Origin: Flavobacterium sp. Root935
GTDB taxonomy: Bacteria; Bacteroidota; Bacteroidia; Flavobacteriales; Flavobacteriaceae
Assembly: GCF_001429295.1 (NCBI RefSeq)
Contig: NZ_LMJL01000012.1
Coordinates: forward strand, 1,268,949 to 1,332,948
Direction: 5' to 3'
Length of the DNA stretch: 64,000 nt
Under the pieces are notes generated by a model, which saw only the letters and a list, made by a program, of their open reading frames with translations, was not told the origin of the DNA and did not search any database. The translations under genes were made by a program, and so were the position numbers. This document shows, piece after piece, positions 8,049 to 15,752 of the stretch. The stretch's first letter is position 1, and every line of letters starts with the position of its first letter.

Positions 8049-10040
8049 ATGAAATTTCAAGTTTCCTCAGAATATAGTCCAAAAGGAGATCAGCCGCAAG
8101 CCATACAAAAATTGGCGCAAGGAGTAGTCGACGGCGAAAAATATCAAACTTTATTGGGAGTTACAGGATCTGGTAAAACATTTACTGTGGCTAATGTAAT
8201 TGAAGAAGTACAAAGACCTACCTTGGTTTTGGCGCATAACAAAACGTTAGCCGCGCAGTTATACTCTGAATTCAAACAGTTTTTCCCAAACAATGCCGTT
8301 GAATATTTCGTTTCCTACTACGACTATTATCAACCGGAAGCTTTTATGCCGGTAACTGGGGTTTTTATTGAAAAAGATTTATCTATCAATGAAGAGCTTG
8401 AAAAAATGCGTTTGAGTACTACATCTTCCCTTCTTTCTGGGCGTCGAGATGTCTTGGTAGTTGCTTCGGTTTCCTGTTTATATGGTATTGGAAACCCTGT
8501 CGAATTTAAAAAGAATGTAATTGAGATAACCAGAGATCAGGTGATTTCGAGAACTAAACTGCTTCACAGCCTTGTACAAAGTTTGTACGCCAGAACAGAA
8601 GCAGATTTTAATCCTGGAAATTTTAGAATAAAAGGTGACACGGTTGAAGTATATCCAAGTTATGCCGACGACGCTTACAGAATTCACTTTTTTGGAGATG
8701 AAATTGAGGAAATTGAATCTTTTGATGTTAAGACTTCACAAGTCATTGAAAAGTTTAAAAGACTGACTATTTACCCAGCTAACATGTTTGTGACTTCTCC
8801 AGAAGTACTGCAAGGTGCAATTTGGGAAATTCAGCAGGATTTGGTTAAACAAGTTGATTATTTTAAAGAAATAGGCAAACATTTAGAAGCCAAACGTCTG
8901 GAAGAAAGAACCAATTTCGACTTAGAAATGATTCGGGAACTAGGTTACTGTTCTGGAATTGAAAATTATTCTCGTTACCTAGACGGCAGACAGCCTGGAA
9001 CAAGACCTTTCTGCTTATTGGATTATTTCCCAAGTGATTATTTAATGGTTGTTGACGAAAGTCACGTTACCGTTTCGCAGGTTCATGCGATGTACGGAGG
9101 TGACCGCTCGCGTAAGGAAAACTTAGTAGAATATGGTTTCCGTTTACCTGCTGCAATGGACAACCGTCCTTTGAAATTTGAAGAATTTGAAGCTCTTCAA
9201 AATCAGGTAATTTACGTTTCTGCAACTCCTGCTGATTATGAATTACAAAAATCAGATGGTATTTATGTTGAACAGATTATTCGTCCGACTGGATTAATAG
9301 ATCCTGTTATCGAAGTTAGACCAAGTTTAAATCAGATTGATGATTTAATTGAAGAAATTCAGGTTCGCTGCGAATTAGACGAAAGGGTTTTAGTAACTAC
9401 TCTAACCAAAAGAATGGCTGAAGAATTAGCCAAATATTTGACGAAAGTAAGCATTCGCTGCCGTTACATCCACTCTGAAGTCGACACTTTAGAAAGAATA
9501 GAAATCATGCAGGATTTGCGTAAAGGTATTTTTGATGTTTTAATTGGAGTAAACTTGCTTCGTGAAGGTTTAGATTTACCCGAAGTTTCGCTTGTTGCTA
9601 TTTTAGATGCCGATAAAGAAGGTTTCTTGAGAAATCATAGATCTTTAACGCAGACTATTGGACGTGCGGCAAGAAACTTAAACGGAAAAGCAATTTTGTA
9701 TGCCGATAAAATTACTGCCAGCATGCAGAGAACAATTGACGAAACTGAATATCGAAGAACGAAACAGATTAATTTCAACGTTGAAAATAACATAACGCCT
9801 CAGGCTTTAAATAAAAAAATCGAAAGCGCTTTCACCAAAAATCCGTTGGTAGAATACGAATTAGGACATCCTATCCCTGTTGCTGCTGAACCTGAAACAG
9901 CTTATTTATCTAAAGGTGAATTGGAAAAAATGATTAGGGAAAAACGTAAAACGATGGAAAAAGCAGCTAAAGAATTAGACTTTTTACAAGCAGCTAAACT
10001 GAGAGACGAAATTAAAAAATTACAAGAACAGCTGGCTTAA
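8049..10040 (+). CDS. uvrB: Excinuclease ABC subunit B
   Basis: The 663-residue UvrB is the damage-verifying helicase of nucleotide excision repair; it is loaded by UvrA and recruits UvrC. Visible motifs are Walker A GVTGSGKT (37-44), the beta-hairpin YYDYYQPEAF used to probe the strand, the DESH helicase box, ATPADYE, REGLDLPEVS and QTIGRAARN, and a C-terminal UVR motif (about 625-660) that contacts UvrC. Length is normal. A TATCTTTA box near 8016 may be its promoter. It converges with the TerB-like gene, the two ends overlapping by four bases. Confidence 0.98.
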   Translation: MKFQVSSEYSPKGDQPQAIQKLAQGVVDGEKYQTLLGVTGSGKTFTVANVIEEVQRPTLVLAHNKTLAAQLYSEFKQFFPNNAVEYFVSYYDYYQPEAFMPVTGVFIEKDLSINEELEKMRLSTTSSLLSGRRDVLVVASVSCLYGIGNPVEFKKNVIEITRDQVISRTKLLHSLVQSLYARTEADFNPGNFRIKGDTVEVYPSYADDAYRIHFFGDEIEEIESFDVKTSQVIEKFKRLTIYPANMFVTSPEVLQGAIWEIQQDLVKQVDYFKEIGKHLEAKRLEERTNFDLEMIRELGYCSGIENYSRYLDGRQPGTRPFCLLDYFPSDYLMVVDESHVTVSQVHAMYGGDRSRKENLVEYGFRLPAAMDNRPLKFEEFEALQNQVIYVSATPADYELQKSDGIYVEQIIRPTGLIDPVIEVRPSLNQIDDLIEEIQVRCELDERVLVTTLTKRMAEELAKYLTKVSIRCRYIHSEVDTLERIEIMQDLRKGIFDVLIGVNLLREGLDLPEVSLVAILDADKEGFLRNHRSLTQTIGRAARNLNGKAILYADKITASMQRTIDETEYRRTKQINFNVENNITPQALNKKIESAFTKNPLVEYELGHPIPVAAEPETAYLSKGELEKMIREKRKTMEKAAKELDFLQAAKLRDEIKKLQEQLA

Positions 10041-10438
10041 TTATGCTGTTCTTGAAAAACTTGTAAAACAACAGTTGGATTGATAACGGTTTTAGGGGCT
10101 TTTTTCATCATTTCCAAAACACGTTTTACAGCAGATGGATTTAGCCCCATTTCTAATGCAATCTGCTGAATTGCTTTGAATTCCCTTTCGTGTAAAACAC
10201 CATCGCAATGCATTAATAAAGCCAATCTATAAAATTGGTTGATACGCTGCATTTCAGATTTGATAGGAATCGCTTTGGTTTCCTGATGAAATAAATCTTG
10301 AAATTCTTCTTCGCTAATACTCAATTCCAAAGCCACAAGTCTTAAAAATTCAAGCTCACGTTTATGCAAATGTCCATCGACAGTAGCGAACATAATCATT
10401 TCTAAAAGTAAACTTCTTTTTTCTGCTTCTGTATTCAT
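10037..10438 (-). CDS. TerB-like tellurite-resistance-fold protein
   Basis: A 133-residue all-helical acidic protein of the TerB-like fold, with two repeats of the family signature: FATVDGHLHKRELEFLR and MHCDGVLHEREFKAIQQIA, where Asp, Gly and Glu form the possible metal site. The start at 10438 (MNTEAEKRS) is preferred over a TTG at 10477, because a TAttTTTG promoter box spans 10482-10475 and would sit on that TTG. Function in this lineage is unknown; tellurite resistance should not be assumed from the fold. Confidence 0.75.
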   Translation of the reverse strand: MNTEAEKRSLLLEMIMFATVDGHLHKRELEFLRLVALELSISEEEFQDLFHQETKAIPIKSEMQRINQFYRLALLMHCDGVLHEREFKAIQQIALEMGLNPSAVKRVLEMMKKAPKTVINPTVVLQVFQEQHN

Positions 10439-10474
10439 CAATTTATTATTTTTAGCTAAAATATTGCTTTTAAA

Positions 10475-10482
10475 CAAAAATA
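10475..10482 (-). promoter_or_regulatory. Promoter -7 box of the TerB-like gene
   Basis: On the minus strand, TATTTTTG matches TAnnTTTG. It lies 36 bases before the chosen ATG and rules out the longer TTG-started reading frame. Confidence 0.5.
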
Positions 10483-10495
10483 CAAAACACAGATA

Positions 10496-11293
10496 ATGAA
10501 GAGGATTTTCCTAGCAGTTTTACTTCTATTTGCTCTTATCGGAAAAGCACAAAGTACGGCTTCAAAAAATGTATCGACTTTTACAATTGAAGCTCCTCAA
10601 CTCCATACTTCAAAAAAAATCTGGATCTATCTTCCTGAAAACTATTCAAAAGATATTCAAAAAAAATACAGTGTTATTTACATGCATGATGCGCAAAATT
10701 TATTTGATGCTAAAACTTCTTTTTCTGGCGAATGGAATATCGATGAAAAATTAGACAGCTTAAAAGCTCCCGTAATTGTTGTGGGAATTGAACATGGAAA
10801 TGAAAAACGCATCGATGAACTTACTCCGTTTAAAAACGAAAAATACGGCGGCGGAAACGCTGATAATTATCTGGAATTTATTGTAAAAACGCTAAAACCG
10901 TATATCGACAAGAATTACAGAACCAAAACAAAACCTAAAAACACCATTCTTTTCGGAAGTTCGTTGGGCGGTTTGGTTTCTTATTACGGTGCTTTAAAAT
11001 ATCCTGACGTTTTTGGCAAAGCAGGCGTTTTTTCTCCCTCTTTTTGGTTTTCTAATAATATTTATACTTTCACAGAAAAACAATCCAAAATCAAAACTAA
11101 AATTTATTTTCTGTCCGGTGATAAAGAAAGTGACGATATGGTAAAAGATTTAACTAAAATGAAACGTTTACTAGATACCAAACGTTGTTACTGCCTTCAT
11201 CTGGACAAAACCAAAATTGTAAAAAATGGTGAACACAATGAAAAACTTTGGCGCGATCATTTTGCTGAAGCTTTAATTTGGCTGGGTTATTAA
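10496..11293 (+). CDS. Secreted putative esterase (Esterase-D/enterochelin-esterase type)
   Basis: A 265-residue alpha/beta-hydrolase with a cleavable signal peptide ending near residue 18-19 (LIGKAQ), so it acts outside the cytoplasm. It has the early KKIWIYLPENY strand, VIYMHDAQNLFD, and the nucleophile elbow GSSLGG with Ser156. A C-terminal GDKESDD acid region and GEHNEKLWRDHF histidine region complete the triad. This matches the putative-esterase family. It is followed 21 bases later by the dipeptide epimerase gene, suggesting co-expression. The substrate, perhaps a peptide or ester breakdown product, is unknown. Confidence 0.83.
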   Translation: MKRIFLAVLLLFALIGKAQSTASKNVSTFTIEAPQLHTSKKIWIYLPENYSKDIQKKYSVIYMHDAQNLFDAKTSFSGEWNIDEKLDSLKAPVIVVGIEHGNEKRIDELTPFKNEKYGGGNADNYLEFIVKTLKPYIDKNYRTKTKPKNTILFGSSLGGLVSYYGALKYPDVFGKAGVFSPSFWFSNNIYTFTEKQSKIKTKIYFLSGDKESDDMVKDLTKMKRLLDTKRCYCLHLDKTKIVKNGEHNEKLWRDHFAEALIWLGY

Positions 11294-11314
11294 TAAAAAA
11301 ATACTTTTATAAAA

Positions 11315-12325
11315 ATGAAATTAATTTTAAGAGAATACAATCTCAAACTAAAACATACTTTCACGATTTCAAGAGAATCAATTGATTTTCAGCCTTCATT
11401 AATTGTAGAATTACAAAGCGATGGTTTTTCTGGTTTTGGAGAAGCAACTTCAAATCCGTATTACAATACAACGGTTCCGATGATGATGCAGGATTTAGAA
11501 AAAATTAGAAGCATTATTGAAAGTACAGAAAATGAAACTCCGGAGGTATTTTGGGCAAAAATCCATCCATATTTAAAAGATGACATGTTTGCTTTGTGCG
11601 CTTTAGATTTGGCTTATAATGATTTGTATGCCAGAAAAAAAGGTAAAAAGTTATACGAATTATGGAACTACACAACCGAAAGAAACCCGATGACAGATTA
11701 TACTATCGGAATTGCTTCTATCGACAAAATGGTTTCAAAAATGCAGGAACTTCCTTGGCCGATTTATAAAATTAAACTCGGAACAAAAGAAGATATTGAA
11801 ATTGTAAAGGAACTTCGAAAACATACCAATGCCGTTTTTAGAATTGATGCCAACTGCGGCTGGGGAGTTGAGGAAACAATCAACAATGCGGTTGAATTAA
11901 AAAAACTAGGGGTCGAATTTCTAGAACAGCCCATGAAAGCTAATAATTGGGAAGGACATAAAGAAGTTTTTAAACATTCTGTTCTTCCTGTAATTGCAGA
12001 CGAAAGTTGTATTATTGAAGAAGATGTTGCAAAGTGCTTCAATCATTTTCATGGCGTGAACGTTAAATTGGTAAAATGCGGCGGCCTAACTCCTGGAAAA
12101 CGCATGATCGAAGAAGCTAAAAAATTGGGATTAAAAACCATGGTAGGCTGCATGACCGAATCTACTGTTGGAATTTCTGCAATCGCACATTTACTGCCTC
12201 AATTGGATTATGTGGATATGGATGGCGCACTTCTTTTGGCTGAAGATATTGCAACCGGCGTCACTATAAAAGACGGTGTTGTAAGTTATTCTGATCTTAA
12301 CGGAACTGGAGTTACACTTTTATAA
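11315..12325 (+). CDS. Dipeptide (L-Ala-D/L-Glu type) epimerase
   Basis: A 336-residue enolase-superfamily enzyme of the muconate-lactonising subgroup. Catalytic pieces are the KIK motif (Lys152 and Lys154) as one acid/base, metal ligands Asp178 (in RIDAN), Glu204 (FLEQP) and Asp229 (ADES), and a second lysine in NVKLVKCGG (Lys251). The CMTES near residue 287 resembles the specificity loop of L-Ala-D/L-Glu epimerases, which recycle murein dipeptides. The exact dipeptide preference varies in Bacteroidota and is not decided here. It lies between an esterase and a PLP enzyme in one tight cluster. Confidence 0.88.
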   Translation: MKLILREYNLKLKHTFTISRESIDFQPSLIVELQSDGFSGFGEATSNPYYNTTVPMMMQDLEKIRSIIESTENETPEVFWAKIHPYLKDDMFALCALDLAYNDLYARKKGKKLYELWNYTTERNPMTDYTIGIASIDKMVSKMQELPWPIYKIKLGTKEDIEIVKELRKHTNAVFRIDANCGWGVEETINNAVELKKLGVEFLEQPMKANNWEGHKEVFKHSVLPVIADESCIIEEDVAKCFNHFHGVNVKLVKCGGLTPGKRMIEEAKKLGLKTMVGCMTESTVGISAIAHLLPQLDYVDMDGALLLAEDIATGVTIKDGVVSYSDLNGTGVTLL

Positions 12326-12327
12326 AA

Positions 12328-13362
12328 ATGATAGTCGAACAATTCCCAGATCGAATTATTGAAATTGACCAAGAGCAATATTTGTATTTTGGCGGAACTG
12401 CCTATTTAGGTTTACCAACAAATAAAGAATTTCAAGATTTAGTAATCCACAACATTCGCACTTGGGGAACTACATACGGAAGCTCCAGAACTGCCAATGT
12501 CAAATTAAGTGCTTATGATAGCGGTGAAAAGTTTCTAGCATCGCATATTGGATCAGAAAATGCTGTCACGGTTTCCTCAGGAATGCTGGCTGGAAAATTG
12601 GTCATAGATTTAATGAAAAAACAAACGGATTGTTTCTTTCATTTTAATGATACACATGCTGCAATTAGAATTGAAAACAGTCTTTCCTTATTTGAAAATG
12701 GTAAATTAAATGATCGATTACTGAATCCGAAATCTGAAAAAATAACGATTCTAACGGATGGAGTTCCTTCTTTTGAAACAAAACCTGTTGATTTCTCTTT
12801 CTTGAAAGAAATCCCCGATCACAAAGAAATCACACTAATTGTTGATGAATCCCATTCTTTCGGAATTATTGGAAAAAATGGCTCAGGAATTTTCAATTCA
12901 ATTCAATATCCAATTAAAAGAAAAATCATGGTTTCTTCTTTGGGGAAAGCTTTTGGTTTAACCGGAGGTGTTATTGCGGCCGATGCTGCCACTATCAACC
13001 AAATAAAAGAAATGGAAGTTTTTACAAGTGCAGCAGGAATGAATCCTGCTTTTGTTCAGAGTATTTCTGATGCTTCCGAAATTTATGCTAAGCAGCATCA
13101 AAAACTTAGAGATAACTTAAGTTACTTAGATTCGATATTAAACGAAAACATCAATATTAAATTTGATAAAAGCTATCCTTTAATTTATCTTCTATCAAAT
13201 GATCTAGTAGAAAAATTAAAACAGGAAAAGATAATTATTGCCAGTTTTAAATACACAAAAGATGCCGAACCTCTCAATCGTATTGTAGTTACAGCCAATC
13301 ATCTTAAAGAAGATTTGGACAAATTGGTTAGTATTTTAAATGAATTTAATTCTCAATTTTAA
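12328..13362 (+). CDS. PLP-dependent alpha-oxoamine-synthase-like transferase (BioF/KBL family)
   Basis: A 344-residue fold-type I PLP enzyme, slightly shorter than the usual 390 residues of 8-amino-7-oxononanoate synthase or glycine C-acetyltransferase. The cofactor residues are present: Asp173 and His176 in VDESHSFG, and the Schiff-base lysine Lys207 in SSLGKAFG. The N-terminal YLGL and GTTYGSSRTAN segments also match the family. It begins two bases after the epimerase stop, so the two are translationally linked, and no biotin genes are nearby. An amino-acid-related substrate from dipeptide catabolism is possible but is inference. Confidence 0.8.
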   Translation: MIVEQFPDRIIEIDQEQYLYFGGTAYLGLPTNKEFQDLVIHNIRTWGTTYGSSRTANVKLSAYDSGEKFLASHIGSENAVTVSSGMLAGKLVIDLMKKQTDCFFHFNDTHAAIRIENSLSLFENGKLNDRLLNPKSEKITILTDGVPSFETKPVDFSFLKEIPDHKEITLIVDESHSFGIIGKNGSGIFNSIQYPIKRKIMVSSLGKAFGLTGGVIAADAATINQIKEMEVFTSAAGMNPAFVQSISDASEIYAKQHQKLRDNLSYLDSILNENINIKFDKSYPLIYLLSNDLVEKLKQEKIIIASFKYTKDAEPLNRIVVTANHLKEDLDKLVSILNEFNSQF

Positions 13363-13376
13363 TCATTTTAAAAAAC

Positions 13377-13384
13377 TACCTTTG
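13377..13384 (+). promoter_or_regulatory. Promoter -7 box of the YehS-like gene
   Basis: TACCTTTG matches TAnnTTTG. Transcription would begin near 13390, leaving a leader of about 80 bases to the favoured ATG at 13473 but only about 8 to an earlier in-frame ATG at 13398. Confidence 0.45.
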
Positions 13385-13472
13385 CAAAAAATAAATAATG
13401 AGTTTAACTTGGAGTAAAGATTGGAAAAACTTAAATCCTAAACTTGAAACAAAAAAACCTGAAACAAAAATT

Positions 13473-13937
13473 ATGACGAATAACGATATACTTAAAAAAC
13501 TTCGCGTGGCTTTGATGCTCCGTGATGACCAAATAGTTGAAATTTTAGAATTGGTAGATTTTAGAATTACAAAATCAGAATTAGGTGCTTTTTTTAGAGC
13601 AGAAGATCACCCAAATTACATGGAATGCGGCGATCAGGTTTTGCGTAATTTCTTAAACGGATTGGTAATTCATTTAAGAGGAACGAAAGAAAACCCTAAA
13701 AACCCAAATGACGTTTTGGCGAAACATAAGGCTGAAATTCCGAAGAAGGAAACGTCTAAAGAAAGACCAGAATTTAAAGCAGCTCCAAAAGATTCAGAAA
13801 AATACAGAGGCGATCAAAGTTCTTCAAAGTCAGGTTCATCAGTTGGAAAACCTAAAAAGAAAGCATTCCCAAAAGGAAATGGAAAACCAGTTGTTGTAGA
13901 AAAAGTAGTTTTCAAAAACGGTAAGAATAAAAAATAA
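13473..13937 (+). CDS. DUF1456 (YehS-like) protein
   Basis: A 154-residue protein starting MTNNDILKKLRVALMLRD, which is the conserved beginning of the DUF1456/YehS family. The second repeat (FRITKSELGAFFRAEDHPNY) and the LRNFLNGLVIHLRG segment complete the domain by about residue 75. The rest is a lysine-rich, low-complexity tail (KPKKKAFPKGNGK) suggesting nucleic-acid contact. An earlier in-frame ATG at 13398 would add 25 residues outside the family and is disfavoured but not excluded. Function is unknown; a regulatory or RNA-binding role is only suggested by charge. Confidence 0.8.
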   Translation: MTNNDILKKLRVALMLRDDQIVEILELVDFRITKSELGAFFRAEDHPNYMECGDQVLRNFLNGLVIHLRGTKENPKNPNDVLAKHKAEIPKKETSKERPEFKAAPKDSEKYRGDQSSSKSGSSVGKPKKKAFPKGNGKPVVVEKVVFKNGKNKK

Positions 13938-13960
13938 TTAATAACTGTTAAAGTTTAACA

Positions 13961-14080
13961 GCAAAGGGCACAAGGATTTACGCTAAGTTCGCAAAGTTTT
14001 TATTGATAAAGCTTTTCGAACTTTGCGGTTATATTAAATCCTATAAATAAAAAACTTTGCGCTCTTTGCGGTTAAATTGC
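13961..14080. repeat. Imperfect palindromic repeat, family G
   Basis: The stretch holds several copies of the words gcaaag and ctttgcg in opposite orientations (gcaaagggcacaagg, ttcgcaaagttt, gaactttgcggtt, actttgcgctctttgcgg). Related words recur at 51207-51277. It fills the space between the YehS-like gene and the sucC terminator and encodes nothing recognisable. Confidence 0.6.
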
Positions 14081-14082
14081 CC

Positions 14083-14115
14083 ACAAAAAAAATCCCTCCG
14101 AATATCGAAGGGATT
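14083..14115 (-). terminator. Rho-independent terminator of sucC
   Basis: On the minus strand a stem AATCCCTTCG / CGGAGGGATT with a five-base loop is followed by a run of eight T. It lies 28 bases after the sucC stop. Confidence 0.8.
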
Positions 14116-14142
14116 TTCTATATAAATTGATTTCTTATTTGA

Positions 14143-15336
14143 TTAAGAAAGTGCAGCTTTAACTTGGTCAGCAGCTTCTTGGAATTGAACTGCAGATAAG
14201 ATTGGCATACCAGAGTTGTCAATTAATTCTTTTGCAATTTCAGCATTTGTTCCTTGCAAACGAACGATAATTGGCACATTGATAGCGTCTCCCATGTTTT
14301 TGTAAGCATCAACAACACCTTGAGCAACACGGTCACAACGAACGATTCCTCCGAAGATGTTAATCAAAATAGCTTTTACGTTTGGATCTTTCAAGATAAT
14401 TCTGAAAGCTGTTTCAACACGTTTAGCATCAGCAGTTCCACCAACGTCAAGGAAGTTAGCAGGCTCAAAACCAGCGTATTTAATTAAGTCCATAGTTGCC
14501 ATTGCAAGACCAGCACCGTTTACCATGCATCCTACAGTACCGTCAAGGTCAACATAGTTTAGACCAACTTCTTTAGCTTCAACTTCAATTGGATTCTCCT
14601 CACGGATATCTCTCATTTCAGCATATTTAGGTTGTCTGTATAAAGCGTTATCGTCGATATTTACTTTAGCATCAACAGCTAAGATTTTGTTATCAGAAGT
14701 TTTTAAAACTGGGTTGATTTCAAACATAGAAGCATCAGAACCAATGTAAGCATTGTATAATGCATCGATGAATTTCACCATTTCTTTGAAAGCATTTCCA
14801 GAAAGACCTAAGTTGAAAGCAACTCTTCTAGCTTGGAAACCTTGTAATCCAACAGCTGGATCGATTTCTTCAGTAAAGATTAAGTGCGGCGTGTGCTCAG
14901 CAACTTCTTCGATATCCATTCCACCTTCAGTAGAATACATAATCATGTTGCGTCCTGTACCTCTATTCAATAAAACAGAAACATAAAATTCAGAAGTTTC
15001 GCTTTCACCTGGATAGTAAACATCTTCTGCAACTAATATTTTGTTTACTTTTTTACCTTCAGGCGGAGTCTGAGGCGTGATCAATTGCATTCCGATGATT
15101 TGTTCTGCTAACTCTTCAACTTGTTGTAAGTTTTTTGCCAGCTTAACTCCACCACCTTTTCCACGACCACCTGCGTGAATTTGCGCTTTTATTACATGCC
15201 ATCCTGTACCAGTTTCGGCAGTTAATTGTTTTGCAGCAGCTACAGCTTCAACCGCATTGTTAGCCACAATTCCGCGTTGTACGCGTACTCCGTAACTCGC
15301 TAAAATTTCTTTTCCTTGATATTCGTGTATGTTCAT
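14143..15336 (-). CDS. sucC: Succinyl-CoA ligase (ADP-forming) beta subunit
   Basis: The 397-residue beta subunit of the TCA-cycle enzyme that converts succinyl-CoA to succinate with substrate-level ATP synthesis; it pairs with SucD, which is not in the window. It has the ATP-grasp start [17 protein letters not shown], the nucleotide region [14 protein letters not shown], and the CoA-ligase C-terminal domain with [17 protein letters not shown] longer frame adds 30 residues resembling a spurious signal peptide. It is rejected because the family starts at MNIHEYQG and because a promoter box lies at 15392-15385, inside that extension. Confidence 0.97.
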   Translation of the reverse strand: MNIHEYQGKEILASYGVRVQRGIVANNAVEAVAAAKQLTAETGTGWHVIKAQIHAGGRGKGGGVKLAKNLQQVEELAEQIIGMQLITPQTPPEGKKVNKILVAEDVYYPGESETSEFYVSVLLNRGTGRNMIMYSTEGGMDIEEVAEHTPHLIFTEEIDPAVGLQGFQARRVAFNLGLSGNAFKEMVKFIDALYNAYIGSDASMFEINPVLKTSDNKILAVDAKVNIDDNALYRQPKYAEMRDIREENPIEVEAKEVGLNYVDLDGTVGCMVNGAGLAMATMDLIKYAGFEPANFLDVGGTADAKRVETAFRIILKDPNVKAILINIFGGIVRCDRVAQGVVDAYKNMGDAINVPIIVRLQGTNAEIAKELIDNSGMPILSAVQFQEAADQVKAALS

Positions 15337-15384
15337 AATATAGAATTTGTCTGGTTCTGAATTTATTTCAGAATAAAAGTGCGA

Positions 15385-15392
15385 CAAAAGTA
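15385..15392 (-). promoter_or_regulatory. Promoter -7 box of sucC
   Basis: TACTTTTG on the minus strand fits TAnnTTTG, giving a leader of about 40 bases. A clear -33 TTG at the usual spacing is not seen. Confidence 0.5.
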
Positions 15393-15727
15393 ACAAAATA
15401 CAACTTAATAGTAAAATCTTTTTCAATTAAATAAATGTTACCCATAGGTATTAAACGTTGAAACTTTTTAAAAGCAAACAAATAGTTAACGAAACACTTT
15501 GTTAATGTTAACACAAAACCGCTAAAACGTTTGATATTTAACAAAAACTTCACTGAATTCAATACCTTAGAGACGATTTTTCTTAATATATTTTATTGTC
15601 AATTATGATTTTGATAATTCGCAATCGTTTATATAATAATATTATCATTTAAGAACCCTTTTTCTAATATTACTATAAAAATGAAAGCGAATACATAATT
15701 TCAATACATTATGTTTAACGAAATCTT
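15393..15727. other. Divergent sucC-gltB intergenic region
   Basis: About 330 AT-rich bases between two divergent promoters. It contains two GTTAAC palindromes 16 bases apart near 15490-15515 and an inverted pair TGATAAT / ATTATCA near 15610-15650. These could be regulator sites for the two metabolic genes, but no known operator was recognised. No coding potential was seen. Confidence 0.4.
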
Positions 15728-15735
15728 TATTTTTG
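15728..15735 (+). promoter_or_regulatory. Promoter -7 box of gltB
   Basis: TATTTTTG matches TAnnTTTG and lies 17 bases before ATG 15753. It falls inside the longer reading frame from 15711, which therefore cannot be the start if this promoter is used. Confidence 0.5.
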
Positions 15736-15752
15736 TAGAAAAAATATCAAGA

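Noticed and set aside
10037-10438. Tellurite-resistance operon
   Set aside because: Only a single TerB-like domain is present, with none of the other ter genes; the fold alone does not show resistance.
13961-14080. Repeated gcaaag words considered as a CRISPR array
   Set aside because: Spacing and sequence are irregular, copies occur in both orientations and no cas genes are near.
14143-15426. A 30-residue N-terminal extension of SucC resembling a signal peptide
   Set aside because: The family starts at MNIHEYQG and a promoter box lies inside the extension; SucC is a cytosolic enzyme.
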